DNA of 64,000 nt from Halorubrum sp. 2020YC2 (GTDB lineage Archaea > Halobacteriota > Halobacteria > Halobacteriales > Haloferacaceae). A model generated the notes under the pieces. That model searched no databases and was not told the origin of the DNA. It saw nothing but the letters and a program-made list of their open reading frames with translations. This document shows positions 26,230 to 35,604 of this stretch, in pieces; within the stretch, counting starts at the first letter, position 1, and each line of letters starts with the position of its first letter. The position numbers were made by a program, and so were the translations under genes. The stretch covers positions 1,550,001 through 1,614,000 of the forward strand of contig NZ_CP076019.1 in NCBI RefSeq assembly GCF_018623055.1, read 5' to 3'.

Positions 26230-27470
26230 TCCCCTCCCTCCAGCACGAACTCCGCGAGCGTCGGGACGAAGGTTCCGATGTCGGTCACCATCCCGATCGC
26301 CTGCGCGGAGCCGCGGTCGAGCAGCTGGGTGACGGTGGCGGGGTCGATGTCGACGCAGACGGTCTTCGTCGTCGACGGGAGGCAGTTCCCGACCGCGACG
26401 GAGTGGAGCAGCGTCGCGAGCATGATAACGAGGTCGGCGTCGTGGGCCTGCTCGCGGATCGCGTTCTGCGCCTCGACCGCGTCGGTGACCGTGTCCGGGA
26501 GCGGGCCGTCGTCGCGGATCGACCCCGCGAGGACGGTGTCGACGTCGTTCGCGACACACTCGTACATCACGCCCTCCGTGACGATTCCCTCCTCGACGGC
26601 GGCCTCGACCCCGCCCGCCCGGATGATCTCCGAGATGGTCCAGATGTGGTGTTTGTGGCCCTTCCGCGGGTGTTCGAGCGTCTCGACGTTCATCCCGAGC
26701 GAGGTGCCGTAGATGGAGCGTTCGAGGTCGTGGGTGGCGAACCCGTTGCCCGCGGAGAGCGCGTCGACGTAGCCCCCCGCGACGAGATCGGCGAGCGCGT
26801 CGCCCGCGCCCGAGTGGATCACGGCCGGCCCCGCGACGACCATCACGTTACCCCCCTCTTCTTTCACCGCGCGCAGCTCCGCTGCGACCTCCCGGATCGT
26901 CGACTCCGAGGGGCGCTCGGCGGAGACGCCGCCCTGCATGAAGCCGAACGCGCCGCCGCCGCTCCGCGGGCGCTCGGGCGGGTTCACGCGGATCCCGGAC
27001 TCGTCGGTCGCGATGAGGTCGCCCGCCTCGACCGCGTTGAGCGTCTTGGTGTAGGCGCGCGGGGAGCCGTCGACGGCACCTTCGGGGTCAATAACCAGCG
27101 CGCAGTCCATCTCGATCCGCTCGACGTCGATCCACTCGCCGTCGTACAGCACCTCTGTCGGGTGGTTGGTCGTCGAGTAGAAGTCCGGCGGGACCACCTT
27201 GTCGGCGGGCGCCGCGACGAGTTCCACCTCGGAGGGGTCCTCTAACACCGCCCCGTTCTGGTGGAGTTCGTGGAGGATGTCCCGCAGCGTCTCGGGGTCG
27301 TCCGCGGAGACGGTCAGCCGGCAGTACGACTCCTCGGTCTCGTGTTTCCCGACGTCGAACCGCTCGACGTCGAACGAGCCGCCCAGGTCCATCACCGCGC
27401 CGAAGCAGCGCTGTATCGTCCCGCTGTCGATGATGTGGCCCTCCAGCTCGACCGTCCGCGAGTGGGTCAT
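26226..27470 (-). CDS. Archaeal-type ornithine cyclodeaminase (TIGR00300 family)
   Basis: 414 residues, N-terminal LOR/SDH-like domain (about 1-110) plus a C-terminal NAD-binding domain (MVVAGPAVIHSGAGDALADLVAGGYVDALSAGNGFATHDLE; GHKHHIWTISEIIRAGG; GNCLPSTTKTVCVDIDP). This archaeal family converts L-ornithine to L-proline and ammonia with NAD and is unrelated to the bacterial enzyme. It is translationally coupled to the downstream acetyltransferase. It was formerly annotated as an LOR/SDH bifunctional enzyme domain protein. Confidence 0.82.
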   Translation of the reverse strand: MTHSRTVELEGHIIDSGTIQRCFGAVMDLGGSFDVERFDVGKHETEESYCRLTVSADDPETLRDILHELHQNGAVLEDPSEVELVAAPADKVVPPDFYSTTNHPTEVLYDGEWIDVERIEMDCALVIDPEGAVDGSPRAYTKTLNAVEAGDLIATDESGIRVNPPERPRSGGGAFGFMQGGVSAERPSESTIREVAAELRAVKEEGGNVMVVAGPAVIHSGAGDALADLVAGGYVDALSAGNGFATHDLERSIYGTSLGMNVETLEHPRKGHKHHIWTISEIIRAGGVEAAVEEGIVTEGVMYECVANDVDTVLAGSIRDDGPLPDTVTDAVEAQNAIREQAHDADLVIMLATLLHSVAVGNCLPSTTKTVCVDIDPATVTQLLDRGSAQAIGMVTDIGTFVPTLAEFVLEGGE

Positions 27471-27617
27471 ACGGGGGCGTCGCGTCGACGGGGGAAACGC
27501 GTTTCCCTCGCTCTGTTACGACTCTTCAACGGAGAGGAGTCCGACGTATCTCTCGCGCGGTACGGAAACGCCGGCGAACGGTAGCGAGGAAGGATGAAGT
27601 AGTGTTGTTGTTCGGTT

Positions 27618-28051
27618 GTTTATAAATCGGATTGTGGTGTTGCCGTCGGCTACTTATCCGTGAACGACGGCGCGGTGACGATCTCGAAAGGGTCAGCCGT
27701 TCGCTTATAAACGGCTACCAACAGATCGGTGGAGAACACCGCTGAAGTTCCAGCCATCCACTTATAAATGAGTGTCAGTAGATCGACCGCGAACACCGCC
27801 AAAGCCCCAGCCGGGAGGGCGCCGTACGCTCGCTGTGCTCCTCGCTCAGTCACTTCGTTCCTTCGCTGCGGTGCTTACGTCGCCTACGGCGCCCTCCCGG
27901 CTGCCCCTTTGAGTCACACCCCGCCCCGCACGGCACCGCGCCTCACACCTCCCCAGCCTCGTCGGTGGTCCTCCGCTTCGCTCCGGACCACCGACTCCCT
28001 CGCGCGTGCGGTGCGCGCCGCGATGCGGCGCTCACCGGCACGCGCCACCGC
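27618..28051 (+). repeat. Dispersed covarying stem-loop element, copy B (candidate structured RNA)
   Basis: Three TATA-bearing heads begin at 27618, 27703 and 27760, the last two spaced 57 bp. Stem I is a perfect 19-bp pair, CAGCCGGGAGGGCGCCGTA (27808-27826) with its complement at 27885-27903; both arms differ from the other copies, with compensating changes. The core is GCCCCTTTGAGTCACACCCC, stem II is GTCGGTGGTCC/GGACCACCGAC (27961-27971/27985-27995), and stem III is GCGCGTGC/GCACGCGC. Copy B ends directly at the stop codon of the site-2 protease gene, which it faces head-on. It is the only copy whose 5' flank is a gene start rather than a gene end. Confidence 0.8.
27703..27816 (+). repeat. 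Two tandem 57-bp TATA-bearing head units of copy B
   Basis: Units beginning GCTTATAAAC and ACTTATAAAT share the stretch GATCG-(G/A)-GAACACCGC-(T/C)-AAG-CCAGCC at the same offsets. The exact 57-bp period is identical to that of copy A. A further drifted TTTATAAAT lies 85 bp upstream. Confidence 0.65.
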
Positions 28052-28052
28052 C

Positions 28053-29954
28053 TCAGATCATCCCGAGCGCGGTGAGGATCTGGTTGCCGAAGATCATCGC
28101 GATCAGCCCGGCCAACATGACGAGTCCGGACGAGACCGTGATCGTCCGCACCGCGGCGTGTCGGTCGCTGATCGGGACCCGGCTGATCACCGCCTCCGCG
28201 ACCATCCGGAGGATGCGGCCGCCGTCGAGCGGGAACGCCGGGAGGCAGTTGAAAAGCGCCAGCTGGATGTTGATCCACCCCGACCAGAAGAGGAGGTTCG
28301 CGAGCAGGAAGACGCCGCCCCCGAGCGCCGCGAGCGGCCCCTCGACGACGAAGAAGTTGGTCAGGTCGCCGGTGAACCCCGCGAAGTTGAACGGGAGCCC
28401 GAACAGGCTGCCGAGCGGGAGGATGAGCGCGACGAACACTAAGCCGAGCGGCGAGTCCGTGATCCCGCCGAGCGGGAGCCCGTCCGCGGCCTCCTGCCCG
28501 CCGTCGCCGCCGAGCAGTTCGAGGTACGCGCCGGCCGGGTACTCGGTGACGCCGACGTCGTCGAGCGCCAGCCCGCTCGTGCCGGGGAAGACGCTGACGC
28601 CGATGAACCCGCCGTCGCGGTTCGGGTGCGGGTCGAGTTCCACGTCGTAGGTGTCGCGCTCGCCGTCGCCGTCGTAGACGGTGACGGGGACGGTCTCGCC
28701 CGGCTCGCGCTCCCCGAGGACGGCCGAGAGCGCCTCGTTGTCGACGACGCGCTCGCCGTCTATCGAGACGACCGTCAGCGGTTCGCCAAGCGTCGCGCCC
28801 GCGTCGTGGAGCGGGCCGTCCTCCTGAACCCCGACGACGTACGCGCCGATCGGCGCGTCGGAGACGGTGACGGCGCCCTCGTCGTCCGCGGTCTCGACGC
28901 CCGTCGCGTTCTCGGCGCCGGGCGCGTCGCGGACCTGATCGAGCACGGTCTGGTTGCCGGTCACGGTCAGCGTCGCGCGCTCGTCGCCGCCGACCGCGGC
29001 GAAGAAGTCCGACTCGGTCGCGACCGGGTCGCCGTTCACGGCCGCGATCGTCACCGGCTGCTCCTCGATGGTCACCCCGAGGGGGTTGCCGCCGGCGGAG
29101 CCGACCACCTGTAGCTCGCGGTCGACGGTCAGCGTCTCCCGTGTCTCCCCGTCGTCGACGGTGAGCGCGACGGAGTCGCCGGCGTCGGCTATCGCGGACT
29201 CGAACTCGCCGCTCGTCTCGACCGGGGCCCCCGCCACCTCGACGATCCGGTCGCCCTGCGAGAGGTCGGCCGCGGCCGCGGGGGAGTCGGGGTTCACCTC
29301 ACCAACGGCGTAGCCCGCCGCCGGCGAGATGGCGCCGACGACCGGACCGAAGAGGAGCGCGAAGACGACGACCGTGAGCACCGTGTTCGCGGTGACGCCG
29401 GCCGCGAACATCCGGGCGCGGGCGCCGCGGGAGGCCTCCTGCGTCGCCTCCTCGTCCGGTTCGACGAACGCGCCCACCGGGAGCAGCGCGAAGAAGACCA
29501 GCCCCATCGAGTCGATGTCGATGTCCTCGACCCGACAGAGCAGGCCGTGGGCGCCCTCGTGGATCACCATCGCGCCGGCGAGGCCGGCGACGATCTCGGG
29601 CGCGACCGACAGCGGGAGGAAGTCGTTGACGCCGGGGATGATGAGGAAGTTCTGCGGCTGCTGGATCGCGGAGGGCTGCGCGTTCGTGAACGCGGACATC
29701 GCGGACGAGAGGATGAGCGCGAACGACGCCACCATCGCCACCAGGGCTCCGCCGAGCCCGAGGTTCGCGACCGCGCGCCAGAGCCGCTTCGGCGCCGCGA
29801 GCCGGCCGAGGAAGGCGCGTCCGCGGAGGGTCCGGAGGGTCAACACCGGCCCGGAGACCCTGAACGCGTCCGGGAGGGCCCCCCTGTTCCGCAGCCACAT
29901 CGCGACCGCGGAGTAGGCGAGGACCCCCGTCAGCACCCAGAACAACGTGTTCAT
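28053..29954 (-). CDS. Membrane site-2 metalloprotease with PDZ domains (M50)
   Basis: 633 residues. The zinc motif HEGAH (H132, E133, H136) lies in an early membrane helix, and the third ligand motif NCLPAFPLDGGR is near the C-terminus, both typical of S2P/RseP proteases. Between them are PDZ-like segments (SPAAAADLSQGDRIVEV; DGPLHDAGATLGEPLTVV). The membrane topology has about six to eight hydrophobic helices. It cleaves membrane-bound regulators or signal peptides inside the bilayer. It is larger than a minimal S2P because of the duplicated PDZ insert. Its stop codon abuts copy B of the dispersed element. Confidence 0.92.
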   Translation of the reverse strand: MNTLFWVLTGVLAYSAVAMWLRNRGALPDAFRVSGPVLTLRTLRGRAFLGRLAAPKRLWRAVANLGLGGALVAMVASFALILSSAMSAFTNAQPSAIQQPQNFLIIPGVNDFLPLSVAPEIVAGLAGAMVIHEGAHGLLCRVEDIDIDSMGLVFFALLPVGAFVEPDEEATQEASRGARARMFAAGVTANTVLTVVVFALLFGPVVGAISPAAGYAVGEVNPDSPAAAADLSQGDRIVEVAGAPVETSGEFESAIADAGDSVALTVDDGETRETLTVDRELQVVGSAGGNPLGVTIEEQPVTIAAVNGDPVATESDFFAAVGGDERATLTVTGNQTVLDQVRDAPGAENATGVETADDEGAVTVSDAPIGAYVVGVQEDGPLHDAGATLGEPLTVVSIDGERVVDNEALSAVLGEREPGETVPVTVYDGDGERDTYDVELDPHPNRDGGFIGVSVFPGTSGLALDDVGVTEYPAGAYLELLGGDGGQEAADGLPLGGITDSPLGLVFVALILPLGSLFGLPFNFAGFTGDLTNFFVVEGPLAALGGGVFLLANLLFWSGWINIQLALFNCLPAFPLDGGRILRMVAEAVISRVPISDRHAAVRTITVSSGLVMLAGLIAMIFGNQILTALGMI

Positions 29955-30085
29955 TACCGACCCCTACGGCTCGGCCGTCCCTAAGGGGTTCGGTTCCGGG
30001 AACCCTCGGCCCGGCCGCGCCCGCGCCGCGGCGGACCCCGGTTCGATCGGGAGGACTGATAGGCGTCCCGCTCGTGTGCCGAGAC

Positions 30086-30598
30086 ATGACCGACACAGGC
30101 CGACCCGGATCGACCGACTGCGACGCCGCGCGCCCCGATTCGTCGGGGCCCTCCGAGCCGACCGAATCGCGGGGCGACGGGTCCGGGAGTTCCGGGCGGT
30201 CGCTCGCGCCGCTCATGGGAGCGGTGTACGTCGTCGCCGGGATCGCTCACTTCCTCGCCCCGAAGCGGTTCGCGGAGGCGGTCCCGCCGGCGTTTCCCCG
30301 CCCGGTCGGACTGGTGTACCTCTCCGGGATCGCGGAGATACTCCTCGGGGTCGGCGTCGCGCTGCGGCGGACCCGTCGCGCGTCGGCGTGGGGGGTCGTC
30401 GCCCTCCTCGTGGCGGTGTTCCCGGCGAACGTCCACCTCGCCCGCCGCGAGGTCCTGAGCGACCTCGTGCCGGACCGACTCGTCGGACCGGCGCGGCTCG
30501 CGGCGTTGGTCCGGCTCCCGTTTCAGGGCGTCCTGATCGGCTGGGCGCTGCGGTACGCGCGCTCGGACGACGACCCGGCGTCGGAGGCGGAGGCGTAG
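30086..30598 (+). CDS. DoxX-like membrane protein
   Basis: 170 residues from MTDTGRPGSTD. An acidic, Ser-rich cytoplasmic N-terminus of about 45 residues is followed by four hydrophobic helices (LMGAVYVVAGIAHFLAPKRF; GLVYLSGIAEILLGVGVAL; WGVVALLVAVFPANVHLA; a C-terminal helix). The AGIAHF and SGIAEILLGVG signatures match the DoxX/DoxD-like family. The physiological role of that family is unclear (quinone-linked in some). A GTG four codons earlier is an alternative start. Confidence 0.78.
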   Translation: MTDTGRPGSTDCDAARPDSSGPSEPTESRGDGSGSSGRSLAPLMGAVYVVAGIAHFLAPKRFAEAVPPAFPRPVGLVYLSGIAEILLGVGVALRRTRRASAWGVVALLVAVFPANVHLARREVLSDLVPDRLVGPARLAALVRLPFQGVLIGWALRYARSDDDPASEAEA

Positions 30599-30667
30599 CC
30601 GGGCGAGCGGGGACCGCGCGGCGCCGCGAACTCAACACCCAAGTACCCCCCGGCCCAACCGTGGTCC

Positions 30668-30907
30668 ATGATCGCGCTCATCGACTTCGTCTCTCGGGTG
30701 GTCGGAGACATCGGTCGGTTCGTCGACATCTTCCTGAACGACCTAATCTTAGGCGCGGGCGACCCGCTGTCGGCGCTGCTCGTCGTCGTCGGACAGGTGA
30801 TCCTCTTCGGCGCCGTCGCCGCGTTCGGCTACGCCGCTGTCGGCGCGCTCCTCGGTGAGATCGGCGTGAACCTCCCCTCGCTCGGCGGTCGCGGCCGCTC
30901 AGAATAG
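30668..30907 (+). CDS. 79-aa small membrane protein
   Basis: 79 residues: an amphipathic N-terminal segment (FVSRVVGDIGRFVDIFLNDL), then one or two hydrophobic helices (LSALLVVVGQVILFGAVAAFGYAAVGALLGEIG) and a short basic tail. It resembles small haloarchaeal membrane proteins of unknown function. It is oriented with the DoxX-like gene upstream, about 70 bp away. Confidence 0.65.
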   Translation: MIALIDFVSRVVGDIGRFVDIFLNDLILGAGDPLSALLVVVGQVILFGAVAAFGYAAVGALLGEIGVNLPSLGGRGRSE

Positions 30908-30945
30908 CCGGGCCCGCGACTTCGCTCGATCTCAGACCCCGCTCC

Positions 30946-32667
30946 TCAGTCGTCGTCTCCCGTCGCCGGCCGCGGCCCCGGGCCGCCCGCCGGACCGCCG
31001 GTCGTGTCCGCGGGCGCGCCGTCCCCGCTCGGCACTTCGAACTCGGTGAGCCGCGCCAGTAGCTCGTCGGACTGGTCGGAGAGGGTGTGAACCCGCCCCG
31101 TCACCTCGGAGACGGTCGCGGTCTGTTCCTCGGCCGCGGCCGCGACGGTCTCCGCCTCGGTCGCGGTCTGTCCGCTCACGGAGGCGACCCCGTCGACCAT
31201 GTCGACGACCTCCTGCGTCGTGCGCGCCTGGTCGTCGGTCGCGTCGCTGATCTCTTGGACCGTCTCGTCGACGGTCGTCACGTCCTCGACGACCCCCTCG
31301 AACTCCCGCAGCGTCGACTCGATCGTCTCGACACCCTCGGCCACCTCCGCCTCCATCGCCTCGGCGTCGGCCGCGGTCTCCGCGGACGCCCGCTGGACCT
31401 GCTCGATGCGCCCGGAGATCTCCGCTGCGGACTCGCGCGTCTCCTCCGCGAGCGACTTCACCTCGTCTGCCACGACCGCGAACCCGTCGCCGGAGCCGTC
31501 CGCGCGGGCCGCCTCGATGGAGGCGTTCAGCGCGAGCAGGTTGGTCTCCTCCGCGATCTCGTCGATCACGGCCGCGATCTCGTCGATCTCGCCCACCCGC
31601 TCCGCGAGGTCGGTGACCGCGGCGGCCGTCTCGCCGATCCGCGTCTCCAGCGTCTCCAGCTCCGCGATCGCCTCCGCGGCCTCCTCGCGGCCGGACCGAC
31701 CGCGCTCAGCGGCGTCGCGCGCCGTCTCGGCCGCGTCGTCCGCGCTCGCCGCGATCTCTTCGACCGTCGCGGACAGCGTGTTCATCTCGGCGGCGATCGC
31801 CTCCAGCTCGTCGGTCTGTTCGGCCGCGCCGTCGGATATCTCCTGAACCGAGCCGGCCATCTCGCCGCTCGCGTCGTCGACCTCGTCCATGCTCGCGCGC
31901 ACGTCGTCGGCGGTGTCGGCCACGTCGGCCGTGAACGCGCCGACGTCGCCGATCGTCCCGCCGAGCGTCGCGACGAGCCGGTTGTAGTTGTCGACGAGCT
32001 CCGCGTACCGCCGCTCGTCGGTCGCCAGCGCGTCCTCGTCGATCGTGGCCGTCAGGTCGCCGTTCTGGGCGCGCTCGGCGGCGTCACCGAAGGCGTCGAC
32101 GAGGGCCTCCAGCTCGGTGGTGTAAGCGGCGAGGTTCCCGGCCATCTCGTCGAGCGACCGACCGAAGGAGCCGGGCACTTCCTCGTCGAGCGCCGGGTCG
32201 TCGAACTCCTGCGCCGCGAGCGCCTCCGCCTGCGCGGAGACCGTCGTGAGGTAGCCGCGGACCTCGTCGAACGCGCCGACGAGGCTGCCGATCTCGTCGG
32301 GCTGAGTCGGGTCGAGCGCGTCGCCGGCCTCCCGGTCGTCCCCCTCGATCTCTCCCGCGGCGATCGCCTCCGCCTCGCGCTCTAACGCCCGAATCGGACC
32401 GGAGAAGTCGCGCCGGACGATGAGCAGGGTGTTGTAGATGGCGACGACGGCCCCGAGGAACAGCGCCCCGGAGACGACGTACGCGGCGGTTCCGGAGACG
32501 AGAAACTGCGTGAGGAAGATGCCGACGGTGACGAGGAACTGGATGCCGACGGCGGTGACGACCTTGCGCTCTATCGATTCCGTGACGTTGAGCGCGTCCA
32601 TCGTCCGCCAGAGGAGGGCCTCGTACCGCCCGCGTACCCCCGGGCGGCGCTGCCGTGTCGTAGACAT
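30946..32667 (-). CDS. Methyl-accepting chemotaxis (transducer) protein without extracellular sensor
   Basis: 573 residues. Two adjacent membrane helices ([21 protein letters not shown] and [21 protein letters not shown]) have almost no loop between them. A HAMP domain follows, then a long coiled-coil signalling domain with the conserved hairpin tip [19 protein letters not shown]. Transducers relay signals to CheA and CheW. Without an external ligand domain it may sense membrane state, an intracellular cue, or signal with a partner protein (inference). The C-terminal tail is Gly/Pro-rich. Confidence 0.9.
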   Translation of the reverse strand: MSTTRQRRPGVRGRYEALLWRTMDALNVTESIERKVVTAVGIQFLVTVGIFLTQFLVSGTAAYVVSGALFLGAVVAIYNTLLIVRRDFSGPIRALEREAEAIAAGEIEGDDREAGDALDPTQPDEIGSLVGAFDEVRGYLTTVSAQAEALAAQEFDDPALDEEVPGSFGRSLDEMAGNLAAYTTELEALVDAFGDAAERAQNGDLTATIDEDALATDERRYAELVDNYNRLVATLGGTIGDVGAFTADVADTADDVRASMDEVDDASGEMAGSVQEISDGAAEQTDELEAIAAEMNTLSATVEEIAASADDAAETARDAAERGRSGREEAAEAIAELETLETRIGETAAAVTDLAERVGEIDEIAAVIDEIAEETNLLALNASIEAARADGSGDGFAVVADEVKSLAEETRESAAEISGRIEQVQRASAETAADAEAMEAEVAEGVETIESTLREFEGVVEDVTTVDETVQEISDATDDQARTTQEVVDMVDGVASVSGQTATEAETVAAAAEEQTATVSEVTGRVHTLSDQSDELLARLTEFEVPSGDGAPADTTGGPAGGPGPRPATGDDD

Positions 32668-32838
32668 GATCGGGTCTCGATGAGAACGGGTTATGAATCC
32701 CTCGGCAGCGTTATCACGAGCGATTCTCGATTGTCAGGGGGCGAGAATCCGCCGACCGCACGAGCGTCGGCTGCGAGACCAAGCGGGACCGATTCAGAAA
32801 GGCCAACGGGACAGATCAGCGAGGCTCGTCGCGCCCGA

Positions 32839-33822
32839 TCAGAACAGCCCGTCGACCGCCTCGGCCGCGAGGTCGACGGCCGCCTCCAGGTCCGGGCCGA
32901 GCGGCGAGCCGACGACGAGTCCGTCGGCGTGGTCGGCCACGGCGGCAGCGCGTTCGCGCACGGTCTGGGGGGTGCCCGCCATACAGAACGCGTCGACCAT
33001 CTCCGGGGTCACGCGCTCGAAGGCGGCCGAGAACTCGCCGGCGGAGACGCGGTCGCCGATCTCCGAGGCCGCGTCCGGGTCGATCCCGTGACGCTTCAGG
33101 ACGGGCGGGGCCGCGCCCGCGGCGATGAACGCGACCGGCGGACGGGCGGCCTCGCGGGCGGCGGTCTCGTCCTCCGCGACCGAGACGGCGGCGTACGCGA
33201 CGAGGTCGAAGTCGCCGCGGTCGTCGGGGCGGTCGGAGAGTCCGTCGTCGACCTGTTCGCGGGCCCACGCGAGGTCCTTCGGGTGCGAGCCGTTGTACAG
33301 CAGACCGTCGGCGTGCTTCGCGGCCATCCGGCACATGTGCGGGCCCTCGCCGCCGACGTGGACCGGGATTGCGGCGCCCTGCGGCGGCTCGTAGTTGAGC
33401 CCCGCGTCCGCGGCGTCGAAGGTTCCCTCGTGGTCGACGCGCTCGCCGGCCCACAGCTTCTGGGCCGTCTTGAACGCCTCCAGCACGGGGCGGAGGCCGC
33501 GCTCGTCTGCGAGTCCGAGATTCGCGAGCGTCGAGGGGTCGCCCGGGCCGAGTCCGAAGACGGCGCGGCCCCCGGAAGCCTCGTCGAGGGTGGCGACCTT
33601 CGAGGCGAGCGTCACGGGGTGGGTCTCGTAGGGGTTGGCGACACCCGGGCCGAGCCGGACCGAGTCCGTGGCGGTCGCGAGCCGCGAGAGGAACGCCCAC
33701 GGGTCGCGGTTGTTGTAGTGACACGTCGAGTAGACGGCGTCGTAGCCGGCGTCCTCGGCGCGGACGCCGAGGTCGACGAGGCGGGACAACTCGTGTTCGG
33801 GGGTGAGTTCGATACCGAGCAT
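32839..33822 (-). CDS. mer: F420-dependent methylene-tetrahydropterin/folate reductase (Mer family)
   Basis: 327 residues of the luciferase-like (LLM) F420 family: MLGIELTPEHELSRLVDLG, TCHYNNRDPWAFLSRLA, RLGPGVANPYETHPVTLAS and FGLGPGDPSTLANLG match Mer. The enzyme uses reduced F420 to convert methylene- to methyl-tetrahydropterin/folate; in non-methanogenic haloarchaea it probably serves methionine or C1 metabolism. It starts 2 bp after the F420:glutamate ligase gene, so cofactor and enzyme genes form one operon. Confidence 0.88.
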   Translation of the reverse strand: MLGIELTPEHELSRLVDLGVRAEDAGYDAVYSTCHYNNRDPWAFLSRLATATDSVRLGPGVANPYETHPVTLASKVATLDEASGGRAVFGLGPGDPSTLANLGLADERGLRPVLEAFKTAQKLWAGERVDHEGTFDAADAGLNYEPPQGAAIPVHVGGEGPHMCRMAAKHADGLLYNGSHPKDLAWAREQVDDGLSDRPDDRGDFDLVAYAAVSVAEDETAAREAARPPVAFIAAGAAPPVLKRHGIDPDAASEIGDRVSAGEFSAAFERVTPEMVDAFCMAGTPQTVRERAAAVADHADGLVVGSPLGPDLEAAVDLAAEAVDGLF

Positions 33823-33824
33823 GG

Positions 33825-34580
33825 TTACTCCTGAAACTCCCACTGTCGGAGGGCCTGTCGCACGAAGTCGCCCTCGACGTCGCGGAAGTGATTGTCCGAG
33901 CCGTCGTGGTCGCCGAACGCCCAGTCGCGGACGACGACGACCGGGGTGCCGCCGGCGCCCTCGCCGGCGACGAGGTTGGCGGCCGCGGCGAGTTCGTCGA
34001 TCACGTTCTGGACGGTGACGCCCATCTCCCGGCCGTCGCGGTCGCGCTCGCCGCGCCAGTCGCGGCTCGCGGGCGTCCCGGCCCACCCGATCGCGACCCC
34101 GCGCTGGCCGTGTCGGAACGGGCGGCCGCAGGTGTCGCTGACGACGACGCGGTCGGCGGCGAGCCCGTCGCGGATTCGCTCCGCGCTCTCGGTGGGGCGC
34201 TCCGGGAGCAACAGCAGGTCGCCGTCGGGGACGTTCGACCGGTCGATCCCGGCGTTGACGCCGATGTGTCCGAAGCGGGTCGCGGTGAGGAGGAAGGGGG
34301 CCTCCATGATGAGCTCCGTCGACTCCTCGATGACGGCCTGCGCGAAGCGTGGGTCTTTCTCCTCGCCGGCGACGTCCGCGAGCCGGTCCGCGACCTCCTT
34401 TGCGCGCGGGCTCGCCGGGAAGTCGTCGAGGTCGAAGACCCGTCCCTCGGCCTTCGAGACGACCGTGCTGGCGACGACGACGACGTCCTCGGCGCGGACG
34501 TCGACGCGCTCGTCGATCATGGCCGCCAGATCGTCTCCCTCCCGGATTTCTGGGAGGTCCGGGACCGCGAACAGCTCCAT
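33825..34580 (-). CDS. cofE: Coenzyme F420:L-glutamate ligase
   Basis: 251 residues, normal CofE length. Seen: VRAEDVVVVASTVVSKAEGR near the N-terminus, ATRFGHIGVNAGIDRSN, SDTCGRPFRHGQRGVAIG and GMPV-like GTPVVVVRD. It adds L-glutamates to F420-0 with GTP. It is first in a two-gene operon with the F420-dependent Mer reductase, 2 bp downstream. The promoter probably lies in the A+T-rich segment upstream. Confidence 0.92.
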   Translation of the reverse strand: MELFAVPDLPEIREGDDLAAMIDERVDVRAEDVVVVASTVVSKAEGRVFDLDDFPASPRAKEVADRLADVAGEEKDPRFAQAVIEESTELIMEAPFLLTATRFGHIGVNAGIDRSNVPDGDLLLLPERPTESAERIRDGLAADRVVVSDTCGRPFRHGQRGVAIGWAGTPASRDWRGERDRDGREMGVTVQNVIDELAAAANLVAGEGAGGTPVVVVRDWAFGDHDGSDNHFRDVEGDFVRQALRQWEFQE

Positions 34581-34817
34581 GCAATCACCTGCGCGGCGAC
34601 GAGGAAAAACCCCGCCGGTACCGGGTTGGCTTGACGCTACCTAGGGCCGAGCGGCCGGAGCGCGAAGACGAATCCATCTATCAGATAGTTATTTCGATAT
34701 ATCTACGTGGAACGTGAATACTCTTCGCAATACGGTGAACGAATATTAGGTGATACGCTGAATATCGATTTATTTGGCCAAACAGTTTTCTGCGGCGAGC
34801 GGCGACCGCCGACCGCG

Positions 34818-34928
34818 ATGCGAGACCCAACGAGCGACGACGAATCCGAGCCGATAGAGACGCGGACGCGCGTTCCGTCGAAAAGCGACGACTCCGAGCC
34901 GATCGCGACCACGACCCGCGCCCCGTGA
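34818..34928 (+). CDS. Possible 36-aa acidic peptide with internal duplication
   Basis: The gap between cofE and the Tsr3 gene (about 430 bp) contains an A+T-rich block (34680-34795, with TATA-like TTTATTTG) followed by a short ATG frame. Its product repeats itself: SDDESEPIETRTR then SDDSEPIATTTR. The duplication and acidic composition look protein-like, but the length is minimal and no family is known. It may be a small ORF, or the region may be only a promoter zone. Confidence 0.25.
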   Translation: MRDPTSDDESEPIETRTRVPSKSDDSEPIATTTRAP

Positions 34929-35009
34929 CGGGCCGCGGGCGGTCGTCTCGTCTATTTTTCCGCCGAATCCGTCCGCACCGCTTATAGGCGGCTCCGTCGA
35001 ACCCGGGGT

Positions 35010-35513
35010 GTGGAACTCCACGTCCGGTACGAGGGCGACGACGACCCCGACAAGTGCACGGCCCGGAAGCTCTCGCGGTTCGACCTCGCGGAGCTACACC
35101 GCTCGGACCGCGCGACGCCGTACGGAGTCGTCCTCAACCCGCACGCCGAGCGGGCGCTCTCGCCGGCGGACGCCGACCTCGCGCGCGAGAACGCCCTGGT
35201 CGCGCTCGACTGCTCGTGGGAGTCGGCCGGCGAGAAGATGTTCTCGCTGCCGGGCGAGCACCGCGCGCTCCCCTACCTCGTCGCCGCCAACCCCGTGAAC
35301 TTCGGCCGGCCGATGCGGCTCACGACGGTCGAGGCGTTCGCGGCCGCGCTGATCGTTCTGGGGGAGCGCGACCGCGCCGAGCGGGTCCTGTCGAAGTTCA
35401 CGTGGGGCGAGACGTTCCTCGAACTCAACGCGGAGCCGCTCGGGCGGTACGCCGACTGCGAGGACTCCTCGGAGGTCGTCGCGATCCAGCAGGAGTACCT
35501 CGACCGGGGGTAG
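35010..35513 (+). CDS. tsr3: rRNA aminocarboxypropyltransferase Tsr3 (DUF367)
   Basis: 167 residues from a GTG placed about 28 bp after the TATA-like CTTATAGG, so probably leaderless. Family motifs seen: [59 protein letters not shown] and [15 protein letters not shown]. Tsr3 transfers the 3-amino-3-carboxypropyl group of SAM to a modified uridine in small-subunit rRNA. Confidence 0.9.
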   Translation: MELHVRYEGDDDPDKCTARKLSRFDLAELHRSDRATPYGVVLNPHAERALSPADADLARENALVALDCSWESAGEKMFSLPGEHRALPYLVAANPVNFGRPMRLTTVEAFAAALIVLGERDRAERVLSKFTWGETFLELNAEPLGRYADCEDSSEVVAIQQEYLDRG

Positions 35514-35604
35514 CTCTCGCCCGTCTCGAAGCGTCCCGCGCCGATACCGGCACCGAACGGGGTCGCGACAAGCCTTTTGCCTGAATCGGCCGTACGAGCG
35601 ATCG

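Noticed and set aside
34703-34912. 69-residue minus-strand frame between cofE and tsr3
   Set aside because: No conserved pattern; it is antisense to a slightly better plus-strand candidate and overlaps a promoter-like block.
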